Part shown: positions 29,510-39,747 of the stretch, piece after piece
Layout of the letters: each line of letters starts with the position of its first letter
Position numbering within the stretch: the first letter of the stretch is position 1
Assembly: GCA_036268995.1 (NCBI GenBank)
Contig: DATATB010000026.1
Location: 1 to 64,000, forward strand
Direction: 5' to 3'
Length of the DNA stretch: 64,000 nucleotides
Source of the DNA: DATATB01 sp036268995
GTDB taxonomy: Bacteria; Planctomycetota; Planctomycetia; Pirellulales; PNKZ01
The notes under the pieces: generated by a model
What the model was told of the DNA's origin: nothing
What the model saw: the letters and a program-made list of their open reading frames with translations, nothing else
Database searches by the model: none
Position numbers and translations under genes: made by a program

Positions 29510-30028
29510 TCACCCACCGCCTGGGTGCGGGTTGCCGGCGTGCGCGCTACCGGTCGCCTGGGGATTGCCGGGCGACGAACCCAACCTGGCCGCCTGCTGA
29601 CGATAGCGCTCGTGCGTTTCCAGCTCGAACGCGCCGTGGTCCTGCATGTGTTCCACGCCCCGGTATTGGGCGTGGCAGCGGTAACATGTCAGATTATCGC
29701 CCACCACGACGTATAGCAGCACGTCGATCAAGGCCGTGGCGAACAAGATGCCGAAGGTCAGGTAGACGTGGTAAAAACCCCAACTGATGCAACTGGCCGC
29801 GAAGCCGATGACCACGATCGCCACGCCCAGCCGCTGCGGAAAATCCTTGCGGACAAACAGCTCGGTGCTGGGACACACCACGCAGCGGTGAATCTGGCCG
29901 GCGGACACCGCACCGGCGGGAACCGCCAACCGGGCGCCGCAGGCTGGACAGGCAATCTCGCTCGCCTGGGGATCAAGCTCCACGGCCACGGAGGCATTGC
30001 AAGCCGGGCAGGAAAAAGTCACGTTCAT
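29510..30028 (-). CDS. Zinc-ribbon membrane protein, unknown function
   Basis: A 172-residue protein. The N-terminus has paired cysteines, CPACNASV and CPACGARL, forming a zinc ribbon, followed by CVVC. Two hydrophobic segments lie at about 68-85 and 88-108. A third Cys pair CYRCHAQYRG follows. The C-terminal tail is Gly/Pro/Asn-rich. It lies 6 bp upstream of the FAD/FeS gene on the same strand, so it probably leads that operon. No function is known to me. Confidence 0.75.
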   Translation of the reverse strand: MNVTFSCPACNASVAVELDPQASEIACPACGARLAVPAGAVSAGQIHRCVVCPSTELFVRKDFPQRLGVAIVVIGFAASCISWGFYHVYLTFGILFATALIDVLLYVVVGDNLTCYRCHAQYRGVEHMQDHGAFELETHERYRQQAARLGSSPGNPQATGSAHAGNPHPGGG

Positions 30029-30086
30029 TGAAATCGAAGCGCGCCGGTGAAGGCGCGATTAGCGGATCACGAAAAGATGGGAGTCG

Positions 30087-30184
30087 GTAGCGGAATTCGT
30101 GAGAATTCCGAAGCGGAGCGGATAAGGCCGTTGGAAGTCTCACGACTTCCGCAAAGCCGTCGGAAGTCTCACGACTTCCGCTAC
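30087..30184. repeat. REPIN-like element with three GTGA-loop hairpins
   Basis: The element begins GTAG (30087-30090) and ends CTAC (30181-30184). Hairpins are CGGAATTC-GTGA-GAATTCCG (30091-30110), GGAAGTC-TCAC-GACTTCC (30133-30150) and CGGAAGTC-TCAC-GACTTCCG (30161-30180). The first is the exact reverse complement of 4367-4386. It separates two minus-strand membrane-protein genes. Confidence 0.8.
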
Positions 30185-30196
30185 GGGACACCTCCA

Positions 30197-30964
30197 TCAT
30201 AGGGGAAAATGACCCTCTTGCGACAGTAGCTGGGCCGTTAGTTCGCCGAGAAAAGCGGCAATTACGCCCACATAAAGGATGCCTGTCGCGCTCTGCGTAT
30301 TCGGAATTTTCAGCGTTTGCCATGTCATCCATGCGACCAGCAGCATGCCGACAACGCCGGCCAGCCAGCGCAGGGCGAGCATCAGCCACCAGCGCAACTC
30401 GGGCGGCGGCGCAGAGGCCAATTCCAGCCCCAGGCCCCAGCCGCTGAGCATCGCCCGCACGAGCACGGCCGCAGCCACCAGCAGCGTCAGCCGCTGCAAG
30501 GGGGCCAGCCGCATGCCCGGCGAGTTGAGATACCAGTGTCCTAAAAGCATGGCAGCCATGGTTGAACCCAAAAGCAAGCCTTCACCGATCGGGTCTAACC
30601 ATACGAGCGCAGCGGCAGCCGTGCTGTTACTGGAATTATCGAACAATCCGGCATCGAGCCACGCACCGGCCAGGCAGAGGCCGGAAACCACGATCAGCGC
30701 GGCCATGCCGGGCTTGGGTGCTTCGTACAACCAGCAGACCGAGCCGACGTAGCTGGCGACGGCGGCCGCCAGGGCGGGCCAGAGTCGCAGGCCCGTGTCG
30801 GGCGGTGCTCCGGCCGCAATCAACGCGGCCAGCACGTTGAGGCCCAGCAGCACGTAGAGGTTGTTGCGGTAGTAGCCGCTGGTCACCAGGCGTGGGCTGA
30901 CCAGCAGCATCGACAATGCCAGGCCAAACCCCAAACGCAGAATGAATTCGCTCAGCACCAGCAC
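30197..30964 (-). CDS. Polytopic membrane protein, unknown function
   Basis: A 255-residue protein with about seven or eight hydrophobic segments over its whole length. Charged residues are confined to short loops such as NNLYVLLG and YEAPKPGM. No motif links it to a transporter or enzyme family. It is followed by a REPIN-like element and preceded by a cruciform element that separates it from folE. Confidence 0.7.
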   Translation of the reverse strand: MLVLSEFILRLGFGLALSMLLVSPRLVTSGYYRNNLYVLLGLNVLAALIAAGAPPDTGLRLWPALAAAVASYVGSVCWLYEAPKPGMAALIVVSGLCLAGAWLDAGLFDNSSNSTAAAALVWLDPIGEGLLLGSTMAAMLLGHWYLNSPGMRLAPLQRLTLLVAAAVLVRAMLSGWGLGLELASAPPPELRWWLMLALRWLAGVVGMLLVAWMTWQTLKIPNTQSATGILYVGVIAAFLGELTAQLLSQEGHFPL

Positions 30965-30980
30965 GGGCGATTGGCCTCCG

Positions 30981-31076
30981 GTTCGACCGAGAAATAACTT
31001 CTCGGCGACCCCTCTCCCCTTGCGGGAGAGGTTCGGGTGAGGGGTCGGAAAAAAGTGAAGTTATTTTCGGTCGAAC
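30981..31076. repeat. Nested cruciform element filling the folE 3' spacer
   Basis: Outer arms GTTCGACCGAGAAATAACTTC (30981-31001, read here as 21 positions) and GAAGTTATTTTCGGTCGAAC (31057-31076) are complementary apart from one bulged base. Inside lies a CCCTCTCC-family palindrome (31008-31045). The element occupies almost the entire 113-bp gap between folE and the membrane-protein gene. Confidence 0.8.
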
Positions 31077-31077
31077 A

Positions 31078-31734
31078 CTACCGTCGATCGCCGTAGATCA
31101 AGGTCATGATTTCCGAGCGGCTGGAGAGGTTGCTCTTGAAGATGCCGCGCATGGCCGAAGTCACGCAGATGCTGCCCGGCTTACGGATGCCGCGGATGGT
31201 CATGCACGAGTGCGAGGCTTCGATCACCACGGCCACGCCCTTGGCTTCGAGTTCTTCGACCAGCAGGTCGGCGATGGTTTCGGTCATGCGCTCCTGCACC
31301 TGCGGCCGCCGAGCGACAACTTCGACGACGCGGGCCAGCTTGCTCAGCCCGATCACGCGGCCGGCCGGCAAATAGCCGATATGCGCCCGACCGATGAACG
31401 GCAGCATGTGGTGTTCGCACATGCTGTTGAAACTGATATCGCGAACCAGCACGACTTCGTCATACTTTTCGGTGAAAAACTTGCGCAGGTGCTGGCGCGG
31501 ATCGTCGTGCAGGCCGCTGAACAGCTCGGCATACATGCGGGCCACGCGGGCGGGGGTTTCCTGCAAACCCTCGCGGTCGGGATCTTCACCGACGGCTGCC
31601 AGGATTTCGCGGACGGCCCGCTTGATCCGCTCTTGGTCGACCTCGGTGGCCGGCGGCATGCAGCCCGGCTGGCCGTCGGCATCCACTTCACCGGCTAAAC
31701 TTCCGGACATTTCGGGAACATCGGGCATGAACAA
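31078..31734 (-). CDS. folE: GTP cyclohydrolase I
   Basis: A 218-residue enzyme making 7,8-dihydroneopterin triphosphate for folate (and possibly methanopterin-type pterin) synthesis. Zinc ligands are visible in SMCEHHMLPFIG and HSCMTIRG. LSKLARVVEVVARRPQVQER is the typical helix. The first 35 residues are a variable extension. In a planctomycete with methanopterin enzymes this step could feed both pterins, which is inference. Confidence 0.95.
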   Translation of the reverse strand: MFMPDVPEMSGSLAGEVDADGQPGCMPPATEVDQERIKRAVREILAAVGEDPDREGLQETPARVARMYAELFSGLHDDPRQHLRKFFTEKYDEVVLVRDISFNSMCEHHMLPFIGRAHIGYLPAGRVIGLSKLARVVEVVARRPQVQERMTETIADLLVEELEAKGVAVVIEASHSCMTIRGIRKPGSICVTSAMRGIFKSNLSSRSEIMTLIYGDRR

Positions 31735-31833
31735 AAGACCTTTTTACGGACGCACGGGCGCACTTGGATCCGAGAACTGGATCTTAGGATGCCGCGCTGC
31801 CGGCGGTCAAGGAAGGGCGTGGGCATAGACTGC

Positions 31834-32298
31834 TCAGTGGTTCCTTGGTGGTTTTAATTGACGCTTGCTATCGGTCGCGCTTTTCCGGGGAGACGTGGCC
31901 CTTGCCGTCCGCTTGCGTTCGACCTCTGCCGCACGCCGGACTGGCGCCGTAGCGGAGAATTTGTCCATCGCGTCTTCGAGCTTATCCACGGTGGCGGCGT
32001 TCGGAGCATGTTTTCCCGATTCCAACCGGCTAATCGTCTCCGCTCTTACATCAGCCAATTCGGAGAGCTGTTGCTGAGTGAGCCCAAGCTTTTGCCGGCG
32101 CTCGATCAGCTTCCGGGCAAGCACAACTTGCAACGTTTCGCGGGCCGGGCGATTTCCCGCCGCGTCGGCAGGTGGAAGGGGCGGGTATCCGGTCGCGTCG
32201 CCTCGATTGGCAATTCCCGTCAGTAGCTTTTCGTATTCGGCTCGAGGCAGAATGACAAACTCCTCACCGTGGATTTCGATTGTAGTTGCATGCGCCAT
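31834..32298 (-). CDS. Antitoxin with HTH (Xre-type) domain
   Basis: A 154-residue protein. The N-terminal 30 residues (IEIHGEEFVILPRAEYEKLL) resemble a small antitoxin dimerisation motif. An Xre-type helix-turn-helix follows (ERRQKLGLTQQQLSELADVR, then ETISRLESGKHAP) at about 80-125. A very basic tail follows. It lies 22 bp downstream of a RelE-fold toxin and should neutralise it and repress the shared promoter. The toxin-first gene order is that of HigBA-type modules. The ATG giving MAHATTIEI is chosen; another lies 17 codons upstream. Confidence 0.82.
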   Translation of the reverse strand: MAHATTIEIHGEEFVILPRAEYEKLLTGIANRGDATGYPPLPPADAAGNRPARETLQVVLARKLIERRQKLGLTQQQLSELADVRAETISRLESGKHAPNAATVDKLEDAMDKFSATAPVRRAAEVERKRTARATSPRKSATDSKRQLKPPRNH

Positions 32299-32320
32299 AT
32301 TGGCCGGTCCAGTGCTTCGG

Positions 32321-32569
32321 TTACTCGTAGATATCCTTCCGATGACCAATTGCTTCCACGACGATTGTTTCGCCCACGACGCGGAAGATGATCCGATAGT
32401 CGCCAGTTCGCATGCGAAAAAGGCCTTCTAGTTCGCCAGTCAACCGTTTGGCGCCGCTCACCTTCGGCCAGTTTTTCAGTCGGTCAAGCAGTCTCCAGAC
32501 TCGGGCAACCATTCTTGTAGGCAGCTTTTCCAGTTGATCCTGGGCTAGCGGCGAAACGGTGACATGCAT
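32321..32569 (-). CDS. RelE/ParE-family toxin
   Basis: An 82-residue RelE-fold protein. Family features are the N-terminal VTVSPLAQDQLEKLP, GLFRMRTGDYRIIFRV, and the C-terminal IGHRKDIYE with basic and Tyr residues. RelE members cleave mRNA on the ribosome; ParE members target gyrase. The sequence alone does not settle which. A strong promoter sits so close that the transcript may be leaderless. Confidence 0.88.
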   Translation of the reverse strand: MHVTVSPLAQDQLEKLPTRMVARVWRLLDRLKNWPKVSGAKRLTGELEGLFRMRTGDYRIIFRVVGETIVVEAIGHRKDIYE

Positions 32570-32575
32570 CTCTGC

Positions 32576-32603
32576 ATACTAAAATGGTTGAGGTATTTGT
32601 CAA
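32576..32603 (-). promoter_or_regulatory. Promoter of the toxin-antitoxin pair
   Basis: On the minus strand TTGACA (32598-32603), a 16-bp spacer, then TAGTAT (32576-32581). The toxin ATG is at 32569, only 7 bp past the -10 box, which predicts transcription starting at or next to the start codon. Confidence 0.7.
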
Positions 32604-32756
32604 CATAATGATTATTTTGCCATGCGGATGCCCAGGCGGAACTCATTCGATGGTCCGGGCATGAACGATGCCGACGCATTGACTTCGCATCCGCCGCGCG
32701 TGGCGCACTCTACGCAGGCGGAGCCGCAACTCGTGCTGGCCCGCAACGGAGCGTGC

Positions 32757-33737
32757 TTAGCCGCCCATCATGGGGAACATCTGCCGCATCATGGTAATGG
32801 CGGCCGGGCCGACGAGCACCACGAAGATGCCGGGGAAGATGAAGATCACGAGCGGAAAGATGAGTTTTACGGCCGTCTTGGCCGCTTTTTCCTCGGCCAA
32901 CTGCCGCCGGCGGGTACGCATGGCGTCGCTTTGCACGCGCAGCGCCTGGGCAATGCTCGAACCGAACTTATCGGCCTGGATCAGGATCGAAGCCAGGCTG
33001 CGCAGATCTTCCACGCCCGAGCGGATGCCCAATTCGTGCAGGACTTCGGCGCGGGGCCGGCCCATTTGCAGTTGAAAATTCGCCAGCGAAAACTCTTCGC
33101 AGATGACCTTATATGTCCGCTTCATCTCGTCCGAAACCTTGCGCATGGCCTGGTCCAGGCCCAAGCCGGCCTCGACGCACACGACCATCAGGTCCAACGC
33201 ATCGGGCAGGCCGAGGAAAATGGCCTGCTTGCGTTGGCTGATGAGGAAGGCCAGCACCAACTCGGGCAGATAAAACAAGCCGCCGGCGAAGAGGATGCAG
33301 TTGAAAATCGCCTTCTGAGTGTATTGGCCGATCACGAGCACCGTGATGCCGCTGAGAAACAAGCCGGTGATTAGGCCGGCGATTTTCAAACCGAGAAACA
33401 TCGACGAGGCGGCTTCACTGCGGAAGCCGGCATTGGCCAGCCGCATCTTCAGCTTGTTCAGCTCCAGTTCGTTCTTCGGCTGCAGCGGTTTGGCCAACGC
33501 CGGCGAAGCCTTGGCCAACACGCGGGTCACGGCGTCCGATTTCTTGATGGCCGGATCGTCGCCGCCGTTTTGACGCTTGCGCCGCAGCGCGGGATTCTTG
33601 ATCTCGTCGAGCCGCTCGACGGCGCGGGGCTTGCGCGTGGCAATCATGTCCATCAAAAACCAGGCCACCAGCGCAATCAGCCCGAACACGGCCAGCGGCA
33701 TCAGGTCTTCGAAATTGAACAGTTCGGATGCAAACAC
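32757..33737 (-). CDS. tadC: Type II secretion F-domain protein TadC
   Basis: A 326-residue inner-membrane platform protein of the Tad/Flp pilus system, last gene of the operon. Hydrophobic segments near 15-30, 120-145, 155-175 and 295-320 flank the T2SSF domain (DLMVVCVEAGLGLDQAMRKV, QADKFGSSIAQALR). It would pair with TadB to couple the CpaF ATPase to pilus assembly. It begins 5 bp after the tadB stop. Confidence 0.9.
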   Translation of the reverse strand: MFASELFNFEDLMPLAVFGLIALVAWFLMDMIATRKPRAVERLDEIKNPALRRKRQNGGDDPAIKKSDAVTRVLAKASPALAKPLQPKNELELNKLKMRLANAGFRSEAASSMFLGLKIAGLITGLFLSGITVLVIGQYTQKAIFNCILFAGGLFYLPELVLAFLISQRKQAIFLGLPDALDLMVVCVEAGLGLDQAMRKVSDEMKRTYKVICEEFSLANFQLQMGRPRAEVLHELGIRSGVEDLRSLASILIQADKFGSSIAQALRVQSDAMRTRRRQLAEEKAAKTAVKLIFPLVIFIFPGIFVVLVGPAAITMMRQMFPMMGG

Positions 33738-33742
33738 GGCTA

Positions 33743-34705
33743 CTAGACCTTGATGTTGATGATTTTGCGGATGAGCAGCGCCCCGAGCAACTGCATAACG
33801 ATCGCGCCGGCCAGCATTTTCTTGCCTGCCGGATCGGTGAACAGCAGGCTGATGTAGCCGGGATTCATCCGATAAACGACCAGGAACAACACGGGAGGCA
33901 GGGCCAACAGGACGATGCCCGACAACCGGCCTTCACCGGTGAGGGCGGCGATCTGGCCGTAGATTTTGAATCGTTCGCGGACCAGGTAGCCGATCTTGTC
34001 GAGGATTTCGGCCAGGTCGCCACCCGTCTGCCGCTGCAGAATGACGGCCGTCGAAAAGAATTTGACGTCCAGGTTGGGCACGCGGTTGGTCATGGAGTCG
34101 AGCGCCTCTTCCAAGGGGATGCCCAGGTTTTGCTCCTCGAACACGCGGCCGAACTCGGTCGAGATCGGCGGCAACAATTCCGTCTGCACCAGGTCGAAGC
34201 CGGCGGCCAGGCTGTGTCCGGACCGCAAGGCGCGGCTGATCAGCTCCAGTGCGTCGGGCATTTGGGCGCCGAACTTCTTCAAGCGCCGCTTGCGCCGCCA
34301 CATGAGCCACAGCAGCGGCAGCGCGCCGAAGGCGATCCCGCCCAGTGGCGCCACCGCCAGCAGCGGCCCGGCAAAGGCCGTGATGCCAAAACCGCCCAGC
34401 GCCATGCAGCCCGAAATCGTCAGGAACCGCGACGGCGTGAGCGTCGTGTCGGCCTGTTCGAACAGCATGCGGGTCCGGCCGAAGCGTTCCAGCAGGGCTA
34501 CGAAGATGCCCGCCGTCGCGTCCAGCGGCTGCGACAGGACGCTTTGCGTCACCAGCGGGTCGCCTTTGGCGCCCTTGGCGCTAGTCAGAACCGCGAGACG
34601 ATCTTCGACTTTAGTATCCGATTCGCCACGGTAAAACATCGAGGCCGCGCCCACGAGCGCAGCCACGGCCCCAAACGCGGCGATCGAGATCAGCAAAGGA
34701 CTCAT
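33743..34705 (-). CDS. tadB: Type II secretion F-domain protein TadB
   Basis: A 320-residue inner-membrane protein with one N-terminal and several central and C-terminal hydrophobic segments. The T2SSF domain (about 155-285) contains LISRALRSGHSLAAGFDLV and RQTGGDLAEILDKIG, characteristic of TadB. It lies between cpaF and tadC in the usual tad order. Confidence 0.9.
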   Translation of the reverse strand: MSPLLISIAAFGAVAALVGAASMFYRGESDTKVEDRLAVLTSAKGAKGDPLVTQSVLSQPLDATAGIFVALLERFGRTRMLFEQADTTLTPSRFLTISGCMALGGFGITAFAGPLLAVAPLGGIAFGALPLLWLMWRRKRRLKKFGAQMPDALELISRALRSGHSLAAGFDLVQTELLPPISTEFGRVFEEQNLGIPLEEALDSMTNRVPNLDVKFFSTAVILQRQTGGDLAEILDKIGYLVRERFKIYGQIAALTGEGRLSGIVLLALPPVLFLVVYRMNPGYISLLFTDPAGKKMLAGAIVMQLLGALLIRKIINIKV

Positions 34706-34758
34706 AGCACTCTTCCCTACTTTTCACTTTTCACTTTTCACTTTGCACGCTTCACTTC

Positions 34759-36084
<1,326 letters not shown>

Positions 36085-36226
36085 AGTTGCGTCGCGATGG
36101 TTGGGGAGGAATGAATCGGGTGGCGCCGAGGGGGACTCGGAGCTCGCGTTGGCGGGGGGCCTGGGCGTCTGGCTCGGCAATTCGCCCAGAAAAGCATAGC
36201 TCACGCTCGCGAGCGGAGCGGCAAAA

Positions 36227-36325
36227 GTAGTAGGCACACTCCGTGTGCCGTAACCGCGCGCGAAAAAATGCTCGCTTTGAAAGCGGATTGGTAGCGAGCG
36301 ACGGCACATGGAGTGTGCCTGCTAC
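36227..36325. repeat. REPIN-like element upstream of cpaF
   Basis: It begins GTAG (36227-36230) and ends CTAC (36322-36325). The left hairpin is GGCACAC-TCC-GTGTGCC. The right one is GGCACA-TGGAG-TGTGCC. The two are inverted relative to each other, and inner GCTCGCT and AGCGAGC arms pair as well. The 99-bp element sits inside the tad operon between cpaE and cpaF. Confidence 0.75.
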
Positions 36326-36351
36326 TTTACGTGCCGGTTGGCCCCGGACTG

Positions 36352-37578
36352 CTACTTCCGGGTGGGCCAGAAGCTCAACAGGCGGCCTTTGGCGGGCTTG
36401 GCAGCCTCGGGCTCTTTGGTCTCGGCCGTGTTGTCGCCGTTCAAGGCGCCAGCCAGACCGATGATCGACTGCGTAATCGCCGCCTTGGGAGCTTGCTCGA
36501 TCAGCGGCACGCCGTTGTTGCGGACCTCGACCATCGTGCGGTAATCGTTCGGCAACTGCCAGAAAATCTCGCGGCCGATCGTGTCCTGGGCTTTTTTCAA
36601 GCTGATATTGCCCACGTCCAGGCCCACGCGATTGCAGACGATCTTGACCTTGTCCGCAAGACCGTTGTCGGCGGCGTCCTTCATTTCGTTGAAGCTCACC
36701 ATCAGCCGCACCACGTTGCGCAGGCACGGCAGGTCGAGCTGCGTGACCAGCAGCACGTGGTTGGCCATTTGCAGGGCCAGCAAGTCCAGCGGCGTGTAGG
36801 CCTTGGACAAGTCGAGCACCAGGTGGCTGAACGTGGCTTTGAGCAGACCGATGACGCGCTGCAGATCATCGACCGTGATGAGCTGCATGTCTTCCATGTG
36901 TACCGGCCGGGGCAACAGGAACAATCCGGACGAATGCTTGGTGAGCGACCGCTTGAGCAGGTTGAAGTCGAGGCGCGAAACGTTTTGGGCCACGTCCACC
37001 AGCGAATAATCGGGGATCGTGTCCAGGAACACGTCGGCGTCGCCCAGGCACAGGTCCAGATCCACTAGCGCCACTGAATTCTTTTCGTCTTTGGCCAGGA
37101 TGCAACCCAGGTTCACGGCCAGGCTGGTGGTGCCCACGCCGCCGGTGGCGCCGGCCACGGCAATCACCGTGCTGCCGCGGCTGCGTTGTTCGCCCTTGCC
37201 ATAGCGGCGTTCGCCGATGCGGCCCAGGGCATCCAGCAATTCTTGCAACCGCAGGGGCTGCGGCAGGAATTCCTTGACGCCGGCCCGCATGGCTCGCAGG
37301 ATCAGCTTGCCGTCGGTCGAGGCGCTGATTACCAGGATGCTGCACTCGGGCGAAGACTGGTTCAGCTTTTCGACCAGCTCCAGGGCCTTTTCCGGATTTG
37401 CATCCAGGCTCACCAGCCCGATGTCGGGCTTGGTCTGGGCCACGACGTCGGCGAAGAACTCGTAACGCGAGCACTCGGCCTCGAGCCACACCATCTCGAG
37501 TCCCAATAGCATCGATTTCAACGAATCCCGCGTGGAATCGTTGGGATCGACCATCGCCAGGCGTAGTACGTTGCTCAT
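36352..37578 (-). CDS. cpaE: CpaE/TadZ-type pilus assembly protein
   Basis: A 408-residue protein. An N-terminal receiver-like domain (about 1-120) is followed by a MinD/ParA-type ATPase domain from about 135, whose deviant Walker A is AGATGGVGTTSLAVNLG. VALVDLDLCLGDADVFLD is the following loop. CpaE/TadZ proteins localise the Tad apparatus, often at a pole. It lies between cpaC and cpaF in the normal order. Confidence 0.9.
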   Translation of the reverse strand: MSNVLRLAMVDPNDSTRDSLKSMLLGLEMVWLEAECSRYEFFADVVAQTKPDIGLVSLDANPEKALELVEKLNQSSPECSILVISASTDGKLILRAMRAGVKEFLPQPLRLQELLDALGRIGERRYGKGEQRSRGSTVIAVAGATGGVGTTSLAVNLGCILAKDEKNSVALVDLDLCLGDADVFLDTIPDYSLVDVAQNVSRLDFNLLKRSLTKHSSGLFLLPRPVHMEDMQLITVDDLQRVIGLLKATFSHLVLDLSKAYTPLDLLALQMANHVLLVTQLDLPCLRNVVRLMVSFNEMKDAADNGLADKVKIVCNRVGLDVGNISLKKAQDTIGREIFWQLPNDYRTMVEVRNNGVPLIEQAPKAAITQSIIGLAGALNGDNTAETKEPEAAKPAKGRLLSFWPTRK

Positions 37579-37725
37579 GTTTAGTTGCCACGCTGGATCG
37601 CTGGCTGCCAGGCATCAGGCGATGGCGGGCAGTCGCGGATCGTGATCACGTTGTCGTCGTCTGCGTTGCGTATTCGAGACCGCCAGTCGGCTCGGCCACG
37701 CAACGCGACTACAAAAAACACCTGT

Positions 37726-39747
37726 CTACTGTACGACATCGTAACCAAGCGGGCCGATGAATCCGGCCGGCGCTAGACTTTTTGCAGCACCTTTGTCGCT
37801 GGGACTTTGCTGCACAGAGCGATTATCCGGATTGTTCCGGTCATAGCCGACGCTGGCCGCCGGCTGACTGGACAAGCGGGGCCCGGCCGCTCGCGACGAA
37901 GGTGACGATTGTGCCGACGCGCGGCCGTAATAATCGGTCGAGTTCGGCGATGGCATGGTCGAGCTGTTGTCGAACGTCGGCGGCAGCGGAGCCGCGGGAC
38001 CGGGGCCTGCCGGCGGCGGTCCGATATTCTCGCCCTGCGGAGCCGGCCCCATGATCGTGCCCTGCGGCGGCAACATCGAACCCTGGCGCGGCATCATGCC
38101 CGGCTGCGGCATCATATATCCGCGCTGCGGCATCACGCCGGGTTCGGGCACCACGGCCGAGGCGGCCGGGCTGCCGGCGGGGGCACTGGCCTGCGCGGCA
38201 CCGGCCGGCCAAGGCTGCGCGCCCGGGTTGCACAGGTTCGGCACTTCCATATAGCCCTTCAGATAGAACTCCGCGTCGGTCGGCGAATTCGTGTTCGAGC
38301 CGGGGCCGCAAGGCGGCACTTCGTGCGGATCCATGGCTTCGATCAGTTGCGGCGTGACCAGGATCAGCAGCTCGACCTCGTTCATCTGTTCCGTGTTCTT
38401 GCGAAACAGCACGCCGATGTAGGGCATGTCCATCACCCACGGGATGCCGGTCTTCGTGCTTTCAATGCGGTTTTGCACCAGGCCGGCGATGGCCAGCGTC
38501 TGGCCGGGCCGCATTTCCACGCCCGTATCGATTTCGCGCACCACCAGGGCCGGCACGTTGGTGCCGTTGATCGGCACGCTGAGGCTCGTGTCGATCTCGC
38601 TGATCGACGGCCGCACTTCCAAGCGAATCGCGCCGTTGCCGAGCACGATGGGCACGAAATCGACCTGCGTGCCGTACGGCTTGTACTGAATGGAAATCGT
38701 TCCCAAGCTCTGCGGAATCGGCACCGGAATCTGCCCGCCCACGTTGAAATACGCCGGCCGGCCGCTGACGGTCACCAGGTTCGGTTCGGCCAGCACGCGG
38801 GCCAGCCCATCGGTGCGCAGCGCGTTCAGAAAGCCGAAGAACTCGCTGCCGTGGCTCACGACGCCGAACGACAGGCTTTCGGCGCCGCCGGTAACGGCCG
38901 TGGCTAGCGGCACGGTGCTGATCGGCACCTGCGCCATCTTCAGCAGGCCCGAGGGGCCTGAGGCCATGAAGGCGCCGTTGCTGGCCAGGTCGGCGAAATC
39001 CACACCCAGGGTTCGCAGCTTGCTGCGCGAAACTTCCATCACTCGCACTTGCAACAGCACCTGCTGCACGCCGCCGACCACAATCTGGTTGTGGACCTTG
39101 GGATAGAAATCTTCCGCGATATCGATGATCTGGTTCACTTGCGTGGCATCGTCGACATTGCCGGAGATGATCACGCTGTTGGGCAGCGGCATCACCTTGA
39201 GCGAAGCATTGGGGAATTGCGAGCGGAGCATCATCGCCAGTTCGCGGGCATCGCCGATGACCATCACGTCGAGCGTGTAAATCTTGCCCGACGCGCCCCA
39301 CAGATTGACTTGCGTGACGCCGGTCTTCTTCGCCGACACTTGCACTTCGTTGGGCGAGAGCGGCGTGATTGACAAAATATCCGGATTGTTGACGGCCAGC
39401 TTGGGGATCGACTCGTCCAAAGTCACCAGCCGGCTCGTATTGACGATCATCTCCATACGCTCATTGGGCGATTGGAGGCGATGCACCGGGGGCTGAGCCG
39501 CGGATTGCTGGATAGGGCCGTTTTGGACCGGGCCGGACTGATTAGCCGGTGCCGGAGCTGGAGCAGCGGGCTGATCGGTGGCCGGCCCGCGCAGGGCGGG
39601 CGCCGGAGTCGGCGCGTCGGGCTGCTGGCCCGGTGCGAGCGCGGGCGTACACAGCATCAGGCCCAGTGGGATGGCCATCCCATGCAGCCAGTCGAGAGAA
39701 AACCGCTGCCATCGGCTTAAGATCAGCATCCTTGCACTTCCTTGCAC
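37726..39747 (-). CDS. cpaC: Tad secretin CpaC/RcpA
   Basis: A 673-residue outer-membrane secretin subunit. An N-terminal hydrophobic signal segment (LHGMAIPLGLMLC) is followed by a Pro/Ala/Gln-rich linker. The pilus N-domain follows (about 90-165, LDESIPKLAVNNPDILSI), then a BON-like segment (to about 240) and the secretin domain (about 260-455, PTxxVSGRPAYFNVGGQIP type). A long Pro/Gly/Gln/Met-rich tail of about 170 residues is unusual for the family and probably disordered. Start may be the ATG at 39729. Confidence 0.92.
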   Translation of the reverse strand: MQGSARMLILSRWQRFSLDWLHGMAIPLGLMLCTPALAPGQQPDAPTPAPALRGPATDQPAAPAPAPANQSGPVQNGPIQQSAAQPPVHRLQSPNERMEMIVNTSRLVTLDESIPKLAVNNPDILSITPLSPNEVQVSAKKTGVTQVNLWGASGKIYTLDVMVIGDARELAMMLRSQFPNASLKVMPLPNSVIISGNVDDATQVNQIIDIAEDFYPKVHNQIVVGGVQQVLLQVRVMEVSRSKLRTLGVDFADLASNGAFMASGPSGLLKMAQVPISTVPLATAVTGGAESLSFGVVSHGSEFFGFLNALRTDGLARVLAEPNLVTVSGRPAYFNVGGQIPVPIPQSLGTISIQYKPYGTQVDFVPIVLGNGAIRLEVRPSISEIDTSLSVPINGTNVPALVVREIDTGVEMRPGQTLAIAGLVQNRIESTKTGIPWVMDMPYIGVLFRKNTEQMNEVELLILVTPQLIEAMDPHEVPPCGPGSNTNSPTDAEFYLKGYMEVPNLCNPGAQPWPAGAAQASAPAGSPAASAVVPEPGVMPQRGYMMPQPGMMPRQGSMLPPQGTIMGPAPQGENIGPPPAGPGPAAPLPPTFDNSSTMPSPNSTDYYGRASAQSSPSSRAAGPRLSSQPAASVGYDRNNPDNRSVQQSPSDKGAAKSLAPAGFIGPLGYDVVQ

